From contig CATQIB010000021.1 of the NCBI GenBank assembly GCA_958296185.1, positions 1 to 55,100 on the forward strand: a stretch of DNA of 55,100 nt. Direction: 5' to 3'. How positions within the stretch are numbered: the first letter of the stretch is position 1; every line of letters starts with the position of its first letter. Made by a program: the position numbers and the translations under genes. Source of the stretch: an uncultured Mesonia sp. (GTDB lineage: Bacteria; Bacteroidota; Bacteroidia; Flavobacteriales; Flavobacteriaceae). Positions 10,330-18,686 of the stretch are shown piece by piece. Below the pieces are notes generated by a model. It searched no databases, was not told the origin of the DNA, and was given only the letters and a program-made list of their open reading frames with translations.

Positions 10330-10337
10330 CAAAGGTA
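10330..10337 (-). promoter_or_regulatory. -7 promoter box for def
   Basis: TACCTTTG on the minus strand, 23 bases before the def ATG. A TTG lies 24 bases further upstream, slightly long for the usual spacer. Confidence 0.5.
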
Positions 10338-10404
10338 AGTAAAGCTCCTTAAACTTTGTAGCAATTTACTATAATCGACAAATGAAATTAAAAAAAGCTA
10401 CAAC

Positions 10405-10821
10405 TTACTTACCTTTTGAATATAAATAGTTTTGCAAAATAATGGTTGCGCTAATCTCATCGATAAGCGCTTTATTTTGCCTTTTTTTCTTTTTCATTCC
10501 ACCTTGAATCATGCTTTGAACGGCCATTTTGCTTGTAAATCGTTCATCTTCACGCTGCACCTTAAGTTCTGGACATTCTTTTTGCAAAACTTTTAAGAAA
10601 TCCTGAATAGGCGCTTCACTCTGGCTAGGAGAGCCATCTCTTTGTTTAGGTTCGCCCACCACAAGCAACTCCACCTTTTCTTTAGCAATATATTCTTTAA
10701 TAAAAGTTAATAAGTGTTTAGTTTCTACAGTGGTAAGTCCAGAAGCAATGAGTTGCATCTCATCGGTAACAGCTATTCCTGTTCTCTTGGTACCAAAATC
10801 AATAGCTAAAATTCGAGGCAT
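10405..10821 (-). CDS. ruvX: Putative pre-16S rRNA nuclease / Holliday junction resolvase (YqgF/RuvX)
   Basis: This is an RNase H-fold nuclease of the YqgF family; E. coli YqgF trims the 5' end of 16S rRNA. The 138 residues have the family hallmarks: LAIDFGTKRTGIAVTD at the N-terminus with the first catalytic Asp, LLVVGEPKQRDGSPS in the middle, VQREDERFTSKMA, and a final LIDEISATIILQNYL bearing the last acidic residue. The length is normal. It diverges from dapD across 91 bases and is followed by def on the same strand. Confidence 0.93.
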   Translation of the reverse strand: MPRILAIDFGTKRTGIAVTDEMQLIASGLTTVETKHLLTFIKEYIAKEKVELLVVGEPKQRDGSPSQSEAPIQDFLKVLQKECPELKVQREDERFTSKMAVQSMIQGGMKKKKRQNKALIDEISATIILQNYLYSKGK

Positions 10822-10840
10822 ATAAGGTTTGATTTTTTTG

Positions 10841-10848
10841 CAAATTTA
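10841..10848 (-). promoter_or_regulatory. -7 promoter box for ruvX
   Basis: TAAATTTG on the minus strand, 19 bases before the ruvX ATG. No matching -33 TTG is evident. Confidence 0.45.
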
Positions 10849-10912
10849 ATACTTCTTTAAAAATAGATTTCTATTTTGGACAGATACTGTATATTTACAC
10901 CAAATTATTTTT

Positions 10913-11728
10913 ATGGAAAGGCTACAAGAAAGCATTGAAAAGGCTTGGAACGACAGAAGTTTATTGCAAAACGCCGATACGGTACAAGCTATACGAAAAG
11001 TAATACAATTAATAGATGAAGGTTCTTTGCGTTGTGCAGAACCTACTACAGCTGGCTGGCAGGTAAATGAATGGGTAAAAAAGGCTGTTGTACTTTACTT
11101 CCCGATTCAAAAAATGGAAACCATGGAAGCTGGTATATTTGAATACCACGATAAAATGCCACTAAAAACGGGCTACAAGGAAAAAGGAATTCGGGTTGTA
11201 CCCAATGCTGTGGCTAGGCACGGAGCTTTTATATCTAAAGGGGTCATTATGATGCCTAGTTATGTTAACATAGGCGCTTATGTTGATGAAGGCACTATGG
11301 TAGACACCTGGGCAACTGTAGGTAGCTGTGCGCAAATAGGAAAAAATGTTCACTTATCTGGAGGAGTTGGAATTGGTGGAGTTTTAGAACCTTTACAAGC
11401 TGCTCCTGTAATTATTGAAGATAATGCATTTTTAGGATCTAGAAGTATTGTTGTAGAGGGAGTACGCGTAGAGCAAGAAGCCGTTCTAGGTGCAAATGTG
11501 GTTTTAACAGCATCGACCAAAATTATAGATGTTACGGGCGACACACCAATGGAGATGAAGGGAATTGTACCCGCTCGCTCTGTAGTCATACCCGGTAGTT
11601 ATACCAAGACGTTTCCTGCGGGGGAATTTCAAGTACCTTGTGCGTTGATTATTGGAAAGAGAAAAGAAAGCACCAATAAGAAAACCTCACTAAATGACGC
11701 ATTACGAACGTATGACGTAGCCGTATAG
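10913..11728 (+). CDS. dapD: 2,3,4,5-tetrahydropyridine-2,6-dicarboxylate N-succinyltransferase
   Basis: DapD transfers succinyl from succinyl-CoA to tetrahydrodipicolinate in the succinylase branch of lysine/diaminopimelate synthesis. The 271-residue protein has the N-terminal helical domain (IEKAWNDRSLLQN) and then a left-handed beta-helix of hexapeptide repeats (VIMMPSYVNIGAYVDEGTMVDTWATVGSCAQIGKNV, seen around residues 110-150). It continues with GGVGIGGVLEPLQA and the C-terminal VVIPGSYTK. It works two enzymatic steps after DapA, encoded at 1967-2854. The next gene begins 1 base after its stop, so a glycosyltransferase is translationally coupled to it. Confidence 0.96.
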   Translation: MERLQESIEKAWNDRSLLQNADTVQAIRKVIQLIDEGSLRCAEPTTAGWQVNEWVKKAVVLYFPIQKMETMEAGIFEYHDKMPLKTGYKEKGIRVVPNAVARHGAFISKGVIMMPSYVNIGAYVDEGTMVDTWATVGSCAQIGKNVHLSGGVGIGGVLEPLQAAPVIIEDNAFLGSRSIVVEGVRVEQEAVLGANVVLTASTKIIDVTGDTPMEMKGIVPARSVVIPGSYTKTFPAGEFQVPCALIIGKRKESTNKKTSLNDALRTYDVAV

Positions 11729-11729
11729 T

Positions 11730-12800
11730 ATGAAAATTTTAATAATTCAGCAGAAGATGATTGGAGACGTACTAACCTCTTCTATTTTATTTGAAGCGAT
11801 TAGAAAGCAAAACCCTTCTGCTGAGTTACATTACCTTATTTATTCACACACCTTACCGGTAGTACTGAACAATCCGTACATCGATAATATAATCGAATTT
11901 ACCCCTCAAATTGAAAATAGTAAAAGAAAATTTTACAGCTTTTTAAAAAACATCCGTAAAGAAAATTACGATGTGGTAATTGACGTTTACAGCAAAAACG
12001 CGAGTGCTTTGATTAGCTTCTTTTCTAAAGCAAAAATTAGAATCGGTAAATCAAAGTCATACCTCAATTGGGCCTATACAAACCCTATTGACTCTCAAAA
12101 GAATAGAAATAAAGGAATTCCTCTAGCTCAAGAAAACCGATTAAAAATGCTAGAACCTTTATTCAAAAATATCGATTATGATGTATCTCCAAAAATTCAC
12201 TTGGATGAAGAAGAAAGAAATCAGTTAAAAGAACAACTAGCCAAGAAAAATATTAAATTAGATAATAAATTTCTTGTAATGGTAAATATCTTGGGCAGTT
12301 CTCCCGATAAAACTTACCCCCTGCCCTTTTTGGCGCAGCTTTTAAATACGCTTAAAGCGGAATTTAATGAAATTACTTTCTTATTTAATTATATTCCACA
12401 TCAAAGCAAATTTGTAAATGAATTAAAATCACATTGCAACGCTCAAACCTTAAATGCGATAAACGATTTTTATGCTCCTAGTTTAAGAGAGTTTATTATA
12501 CTCACCTCTTTTTGCCAAGCTATGATTGGCAATGAAGGAGGAGCAATTCACATGGCCAAAGCAGTTAATATTCCTAGCTTTGCAATCTTCTCCCCTTGGA
12601 TTAGGAAAGAAACTTGGGGAAATAATGATTCTGATAAAAAACACATGAACGTTCATTTAAAAGATTTTAAGCCCGAATTGTTTAAGAATAAGGATAGAAA
12701 ATTTTTGAAAAAGCATCAAAAAGAATATTATTCGCAATTCGAACCTAACTTATTGAAAAAAAACTTAGTTCAATTTATTCAAAAATCGATCAAAGCTTAA
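11730..12800 (+). CDS. Glycosyltransferase family 9 (heptosyltransferase-like)
   Basis: This 356-residue cytoplasmic enzyme resembles WaaF/WaaC heptosyltransferases of LPS core synthesis. The start, MKILIIQQKMIGDVLTSSILFEAIR, is the family N-terminal motif. The C-terminal half shows NILGSSPDKTYPLPFLAQLL (donor-binding loop), then MIGNEGGAIHMAKAVNIPSFAIFSPW, the GT9 signature for the nucleotide-sugar site. The sugar transferred cannot be read from the sequence. It begins 1 base after dapD and ends 1 base before the TupA-like gene, so the three form one transcript. It opens the envelope-glycan cluster that runs to 18437. Confidence 0.88.
   Translation: MKILIIQQKMIGDVLTSSILFEAIRKQNPSAELHYLIYSHTLPVVLNNPYIDNIIEFTPQIENSKRKFYSFLKNIRKENYDVVIDVYSKNASALISFFSKAKIRIGKSKSYLNWAYTNPIDSQKNRNKGIPLAQENRLKMLEPLFKNIDYDVSPKIHLDEEERNQLKEQLAKKNIKLDNKFLVMVNILGSSPDKTYPLPFLAQLLNTLKAEFNEITFLFNYIPHQSKFVNELKSHCNAQTLNAINDFYAPSLREFIILTSFCQAMIGNEGGAIHMAKAVNIPSFAIFSPWIRKETWGNNDSDKKHMNVHLKDFKPELFKNKDRKFLKKHQKEYYSQFEPNLLKKNLVQFIQKSIKA
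12349..12362 (+). repeat. Dispersed 14-base word CGCTTAAAGCGGAA (inside the GT9 gene)
   Basis: Exact copy within the heptosyltransferase-like gene, covering codons for Leu-Lys-Ala-Glu. Confidence 0.5.
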
Positions 12801-12801
12801 T

Positions 12802-13704
12802 ATGGGAGCAAAAAAATTACTCTATGGAATTTTAAAGAAAATGAAATTTCTCCCTCCTGAGATCTATATGCCTATTTACTATGAGTACTACTTAGGCAAG
12901 AAATTAGATTTAAAAAATCCAGTCGAGTTTAATCAGAAAATACAGTGGTTGAAGACCTACTATCACCCAGATATCCTCACCAAATTAGTTGACAAGTATG
13001 CGGTAAGAGAATATGTAAAAGAAAAAGTGGGCGAACAATACTTGAATGATTTAATCGCAGTTTATGACAAAGCCTCCAAAGTCAATTTTGATGAATTACC
13101 TAATCAATTTGTGATCAAAGGCGTGCACGGTTTTCATTTTAACCTCATTGTCAAAGACAAAACAAAGCTCAACCGAAACAAAGCAAGGTTTTTAATGAAT
13201 AAATGGATGCATAAAAACCAATACTACCGTGGCGGACTTGAATGGGCTTATAAAAATGTACCTCCTAGATTAATTGCAGAAAAGTATTTGGAAGAAATGG
13301 ACAAAGATGTAATCTTAGATTATAAATTCTTTTGTTTCAACGGAGAGCCAAAGTTTTTACAAATAGATGTAGAAAGAGGCATTAATGATCAGCGTGCTTT
13401 TTATGATTTAGAATGGAACAAACTAGAGTTTTACAATAAAGAAAATAGGCTATACGAAGGAGAAATGACTCAGCCAGAGAATTTTGAAGAAATGATTTGG
13501 GTCGCGAGAACATTAGCAGATAAATTTCCTTTTGTAAGGGTGGATCTATATTCTATTAAAAATAAAACTATTTTTGGAGAAATGACTTTTTATCCGGCTG
13601 ACGGAAGGAAAGATTTTCACCCTGCTCATTACAATAAAATTTTAGGAGACATGGTAAAACTACCAATATTACCTAAAAACAAGAAAGAAATAAAAGAGGT
13701 TTAA
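12802..13704 (+). CDS. TupA-like ATP-grasp protein (putative glycan biosynthesis)
   Basis: This 300-residue protein belongs to the TupA-like ATP-grasp family, which is common in polysaccharide gene clusters and often annotated as a glycosyltransferase. Visible features are NPVEFNQKIQWLKTYYHPD (family N-terminus), KLVDKYAVREYVKEKVGEQYL, and an ATP-grasp core with FVIKGVHGFHFNLIVKDK, LIAEKYLEE, DYKFFCFNGEPKFLQ and FPFVRVDLYSIKNKTIFGEMTFYPADG. The usual glycine-rich HGSG element reads HGFH here, a deviation. The activity may be peptide- or amide-bond formation on a glycan rather than sugar transfer. Its stop overlaps the stop of the next, convergent gene by 4 bases. Confidence 0.82.
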   Translation: MGAKKLLYGILKKMKFLPPEIYMPIYYEYYLGKKLDLKNPVEFNQKIQWLKTYYHPDILTKLVDKYAVREYVKEKVGEQYLNDLIAVYDKASKVNFDELPNQFVIKGVHGFHFNLIVKDKTKLNRNKARFLMNKWMHKNQYYRGGLEWAYKNVPPRLIAEKYLEEMDKDVILDYKFFCFNGEPKFLQIDVERGINDQRAFYDLEWNKLEFYNKENRLYEGEMTQPENFEEMIWVARTLADKFPFVRVDLYSIKNKTIFGEMTFYPADGRKDFHPAHYNKILGDMVKLPILPKNKKEIKEV

Positions 13705-14531
13705 TTGGTTTTCTTTTGAATACCAAAAGCGGTCCACTTTGACTTTTTATTTTTAGTAGCCGCTCTGATGGCAAGATTTTTATTTATGGATTCGGGTGTT
13801 TTATAACCGCGCGGATGATCAAGATGCACACAAATGGCAGAATAACGAATTTGTTTAGATTTTATGCCGTAATTAAATAAGCGCTCACCCAACTCACGAT
13901 CTTGCCCCCCGTATTGCATGCGTTCATCAAAACCATTTACCGCCAGTATATCTGCTTTCCAACCACTGGCATTATGACCATTCCAACTGGCATTGGTTGG
14001 TGTAATAAAATTTAGAATTGCATTTAGCTTATTGTTAGCCCGCAACTTAGTATTTTTAAAAGATGCTTTGAGTCCTCGAGCTTTTAACCACGCTACATCA
14101 AAACAGCGTTGTTTAAATATATCCTCTTTAGTTATTAACTCAGATATAGTCAAGGGTAACATAAAATAACCGCCAGATAAAAAATATCCTTTTTCCCTGT
14201 AAGCTAAGTGCTGACTTACAAAATCTTGTCTTGGTATGCAATCACCATCAGACATTAAAATGTAATCGCTGTCACAAGCCAGAATCGCTTTGTTTAAAAT
14301 TTTAGATTTTTGAAAACCTTCATCTTCTTGCCAAATATGTTTAATCTTGAAAGGCAAATCGGGTTGCAATTGCTCAATCAAGTCAAATGTTGGTTGTTTA
14401 GAGCCGTCATCGGCTAGTACCAGTTCAAAATTATTTAAATCTTGGCAAGCATAACCCCAAAGCACTTTTTCAAGCCACTTTTCAGAATTGTAAGTACTAA
14501 TAATAACCGATATTTGAGGTTTTGATGACAC
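13701..14531 (-). CDS. Glycosyltransferase family 2 with galactosyltransferase-type C-terminus
   Basis: This is a 276-residue GT-A fold enzyme. It has the GT2 start QISVIISTYNSEKWLEKVL, FELVLADDGS, and the metal-binding DxD as LMSDGDCIP near residue 97. A C-terminal galactosyltransferase-like segment follows (ASGWKADILAVNGFDERMQYGGQDRELGERL). The only in-frame start is GTG at 14531, because a stop lies four codons upstream. It is transcribed against its neighbours, ending in a 4-base overlap with the TupA-like gene, so it must have its own promoter (box at 14562-14569). Acceptor and sugar are unknown. Confidence 0.88.
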   Translation of the reverse strand: MSSKPQISVIISTYNSEKWLEKVLWGYACQDLNNFELVLADDGSKQPTFDLIEQLQPDLPFKIKHIWQEDEGFQKSKILNKAILACDSDYILMSDGDCIPRQDFVSQHLAYREKGYFLSGGYFMLPLTISELITKEDIFKQRCFDVAWLKARGLKASFKNTKLRANNKLNAILNFITPTNASWNGHNASGWKADILAVNGFDERMQYGGQDRELGERLFNYGIKSKQIRYSAICVHLDHPRGYKTPESINKNLAIRAATKNKKSKWTAFGIQKKTN

Positions 14532-14561
14532 GTATGCTAACTAAATCTTTTTTAAACGAGT

Positions 14562-14569
14562 CAAAAATA
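14562..14569 (-). promoter_or_regulatory. -7 promoter box for the GT2 gene at 13701
   Basis: TATTTTTG on the minus strand, 30 bases before the GTG start. Confidence 0.5.
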
Positions 14570-14705
14570 AACATTTCACTTAGAAAATTATAGCTATTTA
14601 TAAAAAACCCTAAAAAAACGCAACCTTTTTTCGTTTACTTCATCTAGAGGTAGAGCCGATAGAATATTTTTTTGCTAAATGTTATCTTAGGCTTTAAATA
14701 AATTC

Positions 14706-14713
14706 TATTTTTG
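14706..14713 (+). promoter_or_regulatory. -7 promoter box for the KdtX-like glycosyltransferase
   Basis: TATTTTTG, 28 bases before the TTG start at 14742. It supports that start, because no ATG lies nearby. Confidence 0.5.
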
Positions 14714-14741
14714 CCCCTTAGTATAAAAGTCAGTCACTTTT

Positions 14742-15500
14742 TTGGAAAAATTAACAGCCATAATACCTACAGGAAATGAACTTCACAACATTGATGAGGT
14801 TATTCAATCTGTTCATTTTGCCGATGAAATCTTGGTGGTTGATAGTTTTAGCACGGATGGAACTTACGAAAAAGCAAAAAAATTAGCCAGCCGTGTTATC
14901 CGAAGAGAATATAAATACTCTGCTTCACAGAAAAATTGGGCAATCCCACAGTCAAAAAATCAGTGGATATTACTGGTAGACGCAGATGAGCGAGTAACCC
15001 CAGAATTAGAAAAAGAAATAAAGGCTATTCTCGCCAACCCACCACAAGACGGTACGGTTGGTTTTTGGATTGGTAGAAAGAATCACTTTATGGGTGAACC
15101 CGTAAACCATAGTGGTTGGAGAAACGATAAAGTAATTCGCCTATTTAAACGAGATTTTTGCCATTACGAGGACAAAAAAGTTCACGCCGAAATTATAGCC
15201 AATGGTAAATTAGGGAAGCTAAAAAATAAATTTTATCACAATACCTATATTTCATTAGACCAATATTTAGAGAAGATGAATAGGTATGCTTGGTGGCAAG
15301 CTAAGGATTACGATAAAACAACCGGAAAACTTACCGCTTACCATTTTGTCATTAAACCCTTATGGAGCTTTTTTAAGCATTATTTTATACAATGTGGTTT
15401 TCGCGATGGCGTAGTAGGTTTTATCATTGCTTACATCAAAAGTTATACGGTGGTAATGCGATACGCTAAAGTATGGTTATTACGTAAAAACCGAAAGTGA
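14742..15500 (+). CDS. Glycosyltransferase family 2, WaaE/KdtX-like
   Basis: This 252-residue enzyme resembles the WaaE/KdtX glucosyltransferases that decorate the LPS inner core. Motifs are LTAIIPTGNELHNIDEVIQSV, DEILVVDSFSTDGTYEKA, QKNWAIPQSKNQWILLVDADERV (DxD-type metal site), and VIRLFKRDFCHYEDKKVHAEI, characteristic of this subfamily. The start is TTG at 14742 (TTG GAA AAA), chosen because the family motif begins only a few residues later and the next ATG would delete it. An amphipathic C-terminus (FIIAYIKSYTVVMRYAKVW) suggests membrane association. It is convergent with the LPS-kinase-like gene, 7 bases away. Confidence 0.9.
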   Translation: MEKLTAIIPTGNELHNIDEVIQSVHFADEILVVDSFSTDGTYEKAKKLASRVIRREYKYSASQKNWAIPQSKNQWILLVDADERVTPELEKEIKAILANPPQDGTVGFWIGRKNHFMGEPVNHSGWRNDKVIRLFKRDFCHYEDKKVHAEIIANGKLGKLKNKFYHNTYISLDQYLEKMNRYAWWQAKDYDKTTGKLTAYHFVIKPLWSFFKHYFIQCGFRDGVVGFIIAYIKSYTVVMRYAKVWLLRKNRK

Positions 15501-15507
15501 TGCTGAA

Positions 15508-16266
15508 TTACTTATAAAACTTAATTTTCTGTTTTATTCTTTTTTTTCGCTTGAATTTAGCTTGAAAATCTTGAGTTTCTGCCCACATCTTTTCAAAAAC
15601 CACATTAAAAGGTAATTGCATACATTTTGCATATTCATCACTCATTATCTCTACCATTTTTTTATGCGTGGTTAATCTAGCAAAATTTTTAATGCGTTCG
15701 TCAAGGCTTAAGGGTTTAAATAGCATCCGGTTAAGATCTACCAAATAAAAATTAGGTTCACCGTCTTCAAGTTTAATCAAAGTGTTACCTGGCGAATGAT
15801 CGAGAAAAAGTATATTATTCTCGTGTAGCTTAAAGGTAAATCGGGTAAAAGCTCTTAAAATTTTCTCATAATTAGGAATAGTGAAGTCTTTGGTAAAATC
15901 GCGATAAGTATAGTCTGCCTCAATATGCTCACATACATAATAACTTTTGCCAAAACTAAGCAAGCTTTTGGCTTCTAAATAAGCTAATGGCTGCGGGGTC
16001 CCTAGGCCTTTTTCTTTTAAATGCTGTGCATATTCAAAAGACCTTTGCGCTTTACTTTTTCTAAAAAACCGGTAAACTACCTTGTTAACTAGATTTGGAA
16101 TTTTAAAGGCTTTTACATTGAGAGTAATTCCATACTCGGTCTTAAAACACTTAATTTTATTTCGATCTTGGTTCCCCAGTTCAGTACCCTTAAGGTCAAA
16201 ATTCTCTATACAAGAGTAAATAATTTCTTCTGGTAGGGGCAAAGAGGGTGCAAAATAAGCTTTCAT
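15508..16266 (-). CDS. Lipopolysaccharide kinase-like protein (InaA/WaaP/KdkA family)
   Basis: This 252-residue kinase-fold protein resembles the enzymes that phosphorylate Kdo or heptose in the LPS inner core. Motifs are SFEYAQHLKEKGLGTPQPLAYLEA (helix C region) and YYVCEHIEADYTYRDF (hinge). The catalytic loop follows as LHENNILFLDHSPGNTLI (D then N), and the metal-binding DLNRM as FYLVDLNRMLF. The loop reads LDHSPGN where many kinases have HxDxxxxN, a recognised variant in this family. Charged C-terminal residues (KFKRKKRIKQKIK) could bind the inner membrane. Its position among five glycosyltransferases supports an LPS core role. Confidence 0.87.
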   Translation of the reverse strand: MKAYFAPSLPLPEEIIYSCIENFDLKGTELGNQDRNKIKCFKTEYGITLNVKAFKIPNLVNKVVYRFFRKSKAQRSFEYAQHLKEKGLGTPQPLAYLEAKSLLSFGKSYYVCEHIEADYTYRDFTKDFTIPNYEKILRAFTRFTFKLHENNILFLDHSPGNTLIKLEDGEPNFYLVDLNRMLFKPLSLDERIKNFARLTTHKKMVEIMSDEYAKCMQLPFNVVFEKMWAETQDFQAKFKRKKRIKQKIKFYK

Positions 16267-16424
16267 TTATTTAACTTTGATTGTAAAAAAGATTTATGAT
16301 TTAAAAGATAACGCCAAAAAAATTTAACTTTACCTAGACAAATAAATCTAAGGGTAAAATAATAAAATTCAAATAGGCTTTTCGCTTAAATTCATATTAT
16401 TATTATCATACTAATTTAAAATAG

Positions 16425-16432
16425 TAAGTTTG
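16425..16432 (+). promoter_or_regulatory. -7 promoter box for the GT4 gene
   Basis: TAAGTTTG, 17 bases before the ATG at 16450. The 184 bases between this gene and the kinase-like gene otherwise hold no recognisable feature. Confidence 0.5.
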
Positions 16433-16449
16433 CAACATAGTTTTTCTTT

Positions 16450-17496
16450 ATGAACACCAAAACCATTTATGTTTTACATAAAAACGGAGCTGACAATCAC
16501 TATATTGGCTTAAAACAACTTCTTCAAGAAAACGATATAGAAATTAAATTCAGAGAATTTTCTATTTTTGGGAAGTTATTTAAAAGCTTGATTAAAGGCA
16601 AACCTAAGCTTTTAAAAAAACAAATTATAAACCTAATCTTTGTCGCAAAATTACTGGTTAGCAAAAATAAAAAAATAGTCCTTGGCATCGCGCCTTTTGA
16701 TGATAAATTAAATCGATTATTACCTTTGCTTAAAAGACATAGCGTTTATTATCATACTTCTTGGACCTGTTGGGATAAATCTTTTAATCCCAAACAAACC
16801 AAAAACAAAAAAACCTATACTACGTGGCGCCGGTTTTTAGAACATAAGGCAAAACATATTTTTTGTGTAACCAAAACAGCAAAAAACAGTTTATTAGCTA
16901 ACTACCAATTAAAACCTGAGAATATAAGCGTTGTTTACCACGCGGTGGATAAGGCTTTCTTTACGGATTTTAAAACCGAAAAAAAACAAAATTCTTTTGT
17001 TTATGTGGGGCGACTGGTACAGGAGAAAGGACTAGTAGAAGTTTTAGACTTTTTTAAAGAAAACACAACCATACAATTAACCATAATCGGAAGTGGCAAG
17101 CTGGGTAATTTAGCCGAAGACGCTGCAAAATCATCAGAAAATATTTTCTATTTAGGAGGCATAAGCGATAAATCAAAATTAGCTGAAATTTTAAGCGATC
17201 AACAATATCTTTTGCTCAATTCTAAAAAAACTAAAAAATGGGAAGAGCTCTTTGGTATGGTGATTATTGAAGGCATGGCCCAAGGTCTAATACCTATAAG
17301 CAGTAATCATTCTGGCCCCTCAGAAATTATCAAGAAAGAAATTGGTCTCGTCTTCCCCGAAGGGGAATTAAATTCGACCCTATCGAAAGTGATTAACGCA
17401 ATCCCAAATCAGAAAAAATCAGCTTTAGCTAAAAAAGAAGCTCATTTATTTAATTTACAAAACATCTCAAAAAAATGGAAACCAATCTTAACCTAG
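16450..17496 (+). CDS. Glycosyltransferase family 4
   Basis: This is a 348-residue GT-B fold enzyme. The C-terminal Rossmann domain has the GT4 pattern: SFVYVGRLVQEKGLVEVLDFF, LTIIGSGKLGNLAE, NIFYLGGISDKSKLAEIL, and the nucleotide-sugar E-x7-E motif as EELFGMVIIEGMAQG near residue 265. The N-terminal domain is basic and divergent, as expected for acceptor binding. Its last 22 bases overlap the next glycosyltransferase gene, so the two are cotranscribed and probably act on the same glycan. Donor and acceptor cannot be predicted. Confidence 0.88.
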   Translation: MNTKTIYVLHKNGADNHYIGLKQLLQENDIEIKFREFSIFGKLFKSLIKGKPKLLKKQIINLIFVAKLLVSKNKKIVLGIAPFDDKLNRLLPLLKRHSVYYHTSWTCWDKSFNPKQTKNKKTYTTWRRFLEHKAKHIFCVTKTAKNSLLANYQLKPENISVVYHAVDKAFFTDFKTEKKQNSFVYVGRLVQEKGLVEVLDFFKENTTIQLTIIGSGKLGNLAEDAAKSSENIFYLGGISDKSKLAEILSDQQYLLLNSKKTKKWEELFGMVIIEGMAQGLIPISSNHSGPSEIIKKEIGLVFPEGELNSTLSKVINAIPNQKKSALAKKEAHLFNLQNISKKWKPILT

Positions 17497-18437
17497 AATC
17501 AATTGATGTTAGTTGTATTATAATAAATTATAACACTACTAGTTTCACTATAGATTGCGTAAAATCCATTTTAAATACGGAGCAATCTTCGCTTAATTAT
17601 GAAATCATTATAGTTGATAATGCGTCCTCTTTAGAGGAATACAAACTGCTAAAAAAAGAAGTAGCTTCTATAGATAATGATAAAATAAAGCTATTTCGAA
17701 GTAAGAAAAATACTGGTTTTGGAGGTGGAAATATGCTTGGGGTTCAAATGGCTTCTCCTTGCCAATATTATGCTTTTATAAATAATGACACCTTGCACCT
17801 TTCTAAAAACACCTTGCAGGAATTAAAAGCCTTTATGGATGAAAATCCGAGTATTGGTATATGTTCGCCCCAAATGCTAGATCAAAATAAAAAATTTAGG
17901 GTTACAATAGATCACTTTTCATCATTAGGGAGAGAAATTTTAAGACGCCCCATATTGGAGGCACTTTTTCCAAAACGTTATTTAAACCGAAAGATTTTTT
18001 ACGATAAACCCACTCGTGTAGATTATGTACAAGGATCTTATATGTTTACTCGTGCAGAAGAATTTAATGCCATTGGAGGATTTGATGACAACATGTTTCT
18101 TTACTACGAAGAATCTGATATTTCTTTGCGACTTTTAAAGCAACACAACGCTAGCACTTTTCTTTATCCGAACCTATCTTACATTCACTACAAAAACGCC
18201 AGTACAAAAAAAGGTGTTCATATAAAAATAGAGCAAAAAATTTCTTTGTTATACTATACGCGTAAACATCATGGCTATTGGCAACATAAAATATTACTCC
18301 TCTATTATATTCTGCGTTATTTTTTCACTAGTCTGGTGAAACCTAAGTATTGGAGATTATTCTTAACCCTCTTACAAGGGGCACCCTTAACTAAATCTTT
18401 AAAGCAAACACAAAAAATAATAAATCTTCAACAATAA
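17475..18437 (+). CDS. Glycosyltransferase family 2 (rhamnosyltransferase-like)
   Basis: This 320-residue GT-A enzyme is of the WbbL/rhamnosyltransferase type. It shows DVSCIIINYNTTSFTIDCVKSIL, YEIIIVDNASS, KNTGFGGGNMLGVQMA (family loop), FINNDTLHL (NDT metal motif), YVQGSYMFTRAEEFNAIGGFDDNMFLYYEESDISLRLL, and a basic C-terminus with a hydrophobic stretch (ILLLYYILRYFFTSLV) likely to touch the membrane. The ATG lies within the end of the GT4 gene (22-base overlap). It is the last gene of the glycan cluster; the 249 bases after it hold only the tsaC promoter. Confidence 0.89.
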   Translation: METNLNLESIDVSCIIINYNTTSFTIDCVKSILNTEQSSLNYEIIIVDNASSLEEYKLLKKEVASIDNDKIKLFRSKKNTGFGGGNMLGVQMASPCQYYAFINNDTLHLSKNTLQELKAFMDENPSIGICSPQMLDQNKKFRVTIDHFSSLGREILRRPILEALFPKRYLNRKIFYDKPTRVDYVQGSYMFTRAEEFNAIGGFDDNMFLYYEESDISLRLLKQHNASTFLYPNLSYIHYKNASTKKGVHIKIEQKISLLYYTRKHHGYWQHKILLLYYILRYFFTSLVKPKYWRLFLTLLQGAPLTKSLKQTQKIINLQQ

Positions 18438-18617
18438 ACCTTGCGCTTTAAGGGATTGACACTTAATTTTTAACCGGTCTAATTTACGTATTTGAAAGCA
18501 GAGGTAATTTTAGCAGCTAGCAAACTAAATTTAGAAATTTATTCTCTAAAATACCATCTCTAAACCGGGCCTAAAATTCTTTAAAAAAAAACTTAAAAAC
18601 GCTAGGCTATTTATAGG

Positions 18618-18653
18618 TTTTGAATGTTTGTCGCAAAATAAATAGTAACTTTG
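18618..18653 (+). promoter_or_regulatory. Promoter of the tsaC-cca-cox15 transcript
   Basis: A TTTTG (18618-18622) and a perfect -7 box TAACTTTG (18646-18653) are separated by 23 bases, within the range known for Bacteroidota promoters. The ATG follows 33 bases later. The rest of the 249-base gap (18438-18686) shows no ORF, tRNA or clear terminator. Confidence 0.6.
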
Positions 18654-18686
18654 CCAAAAGGGTTTTGGACTACTTAATTTTAAATA

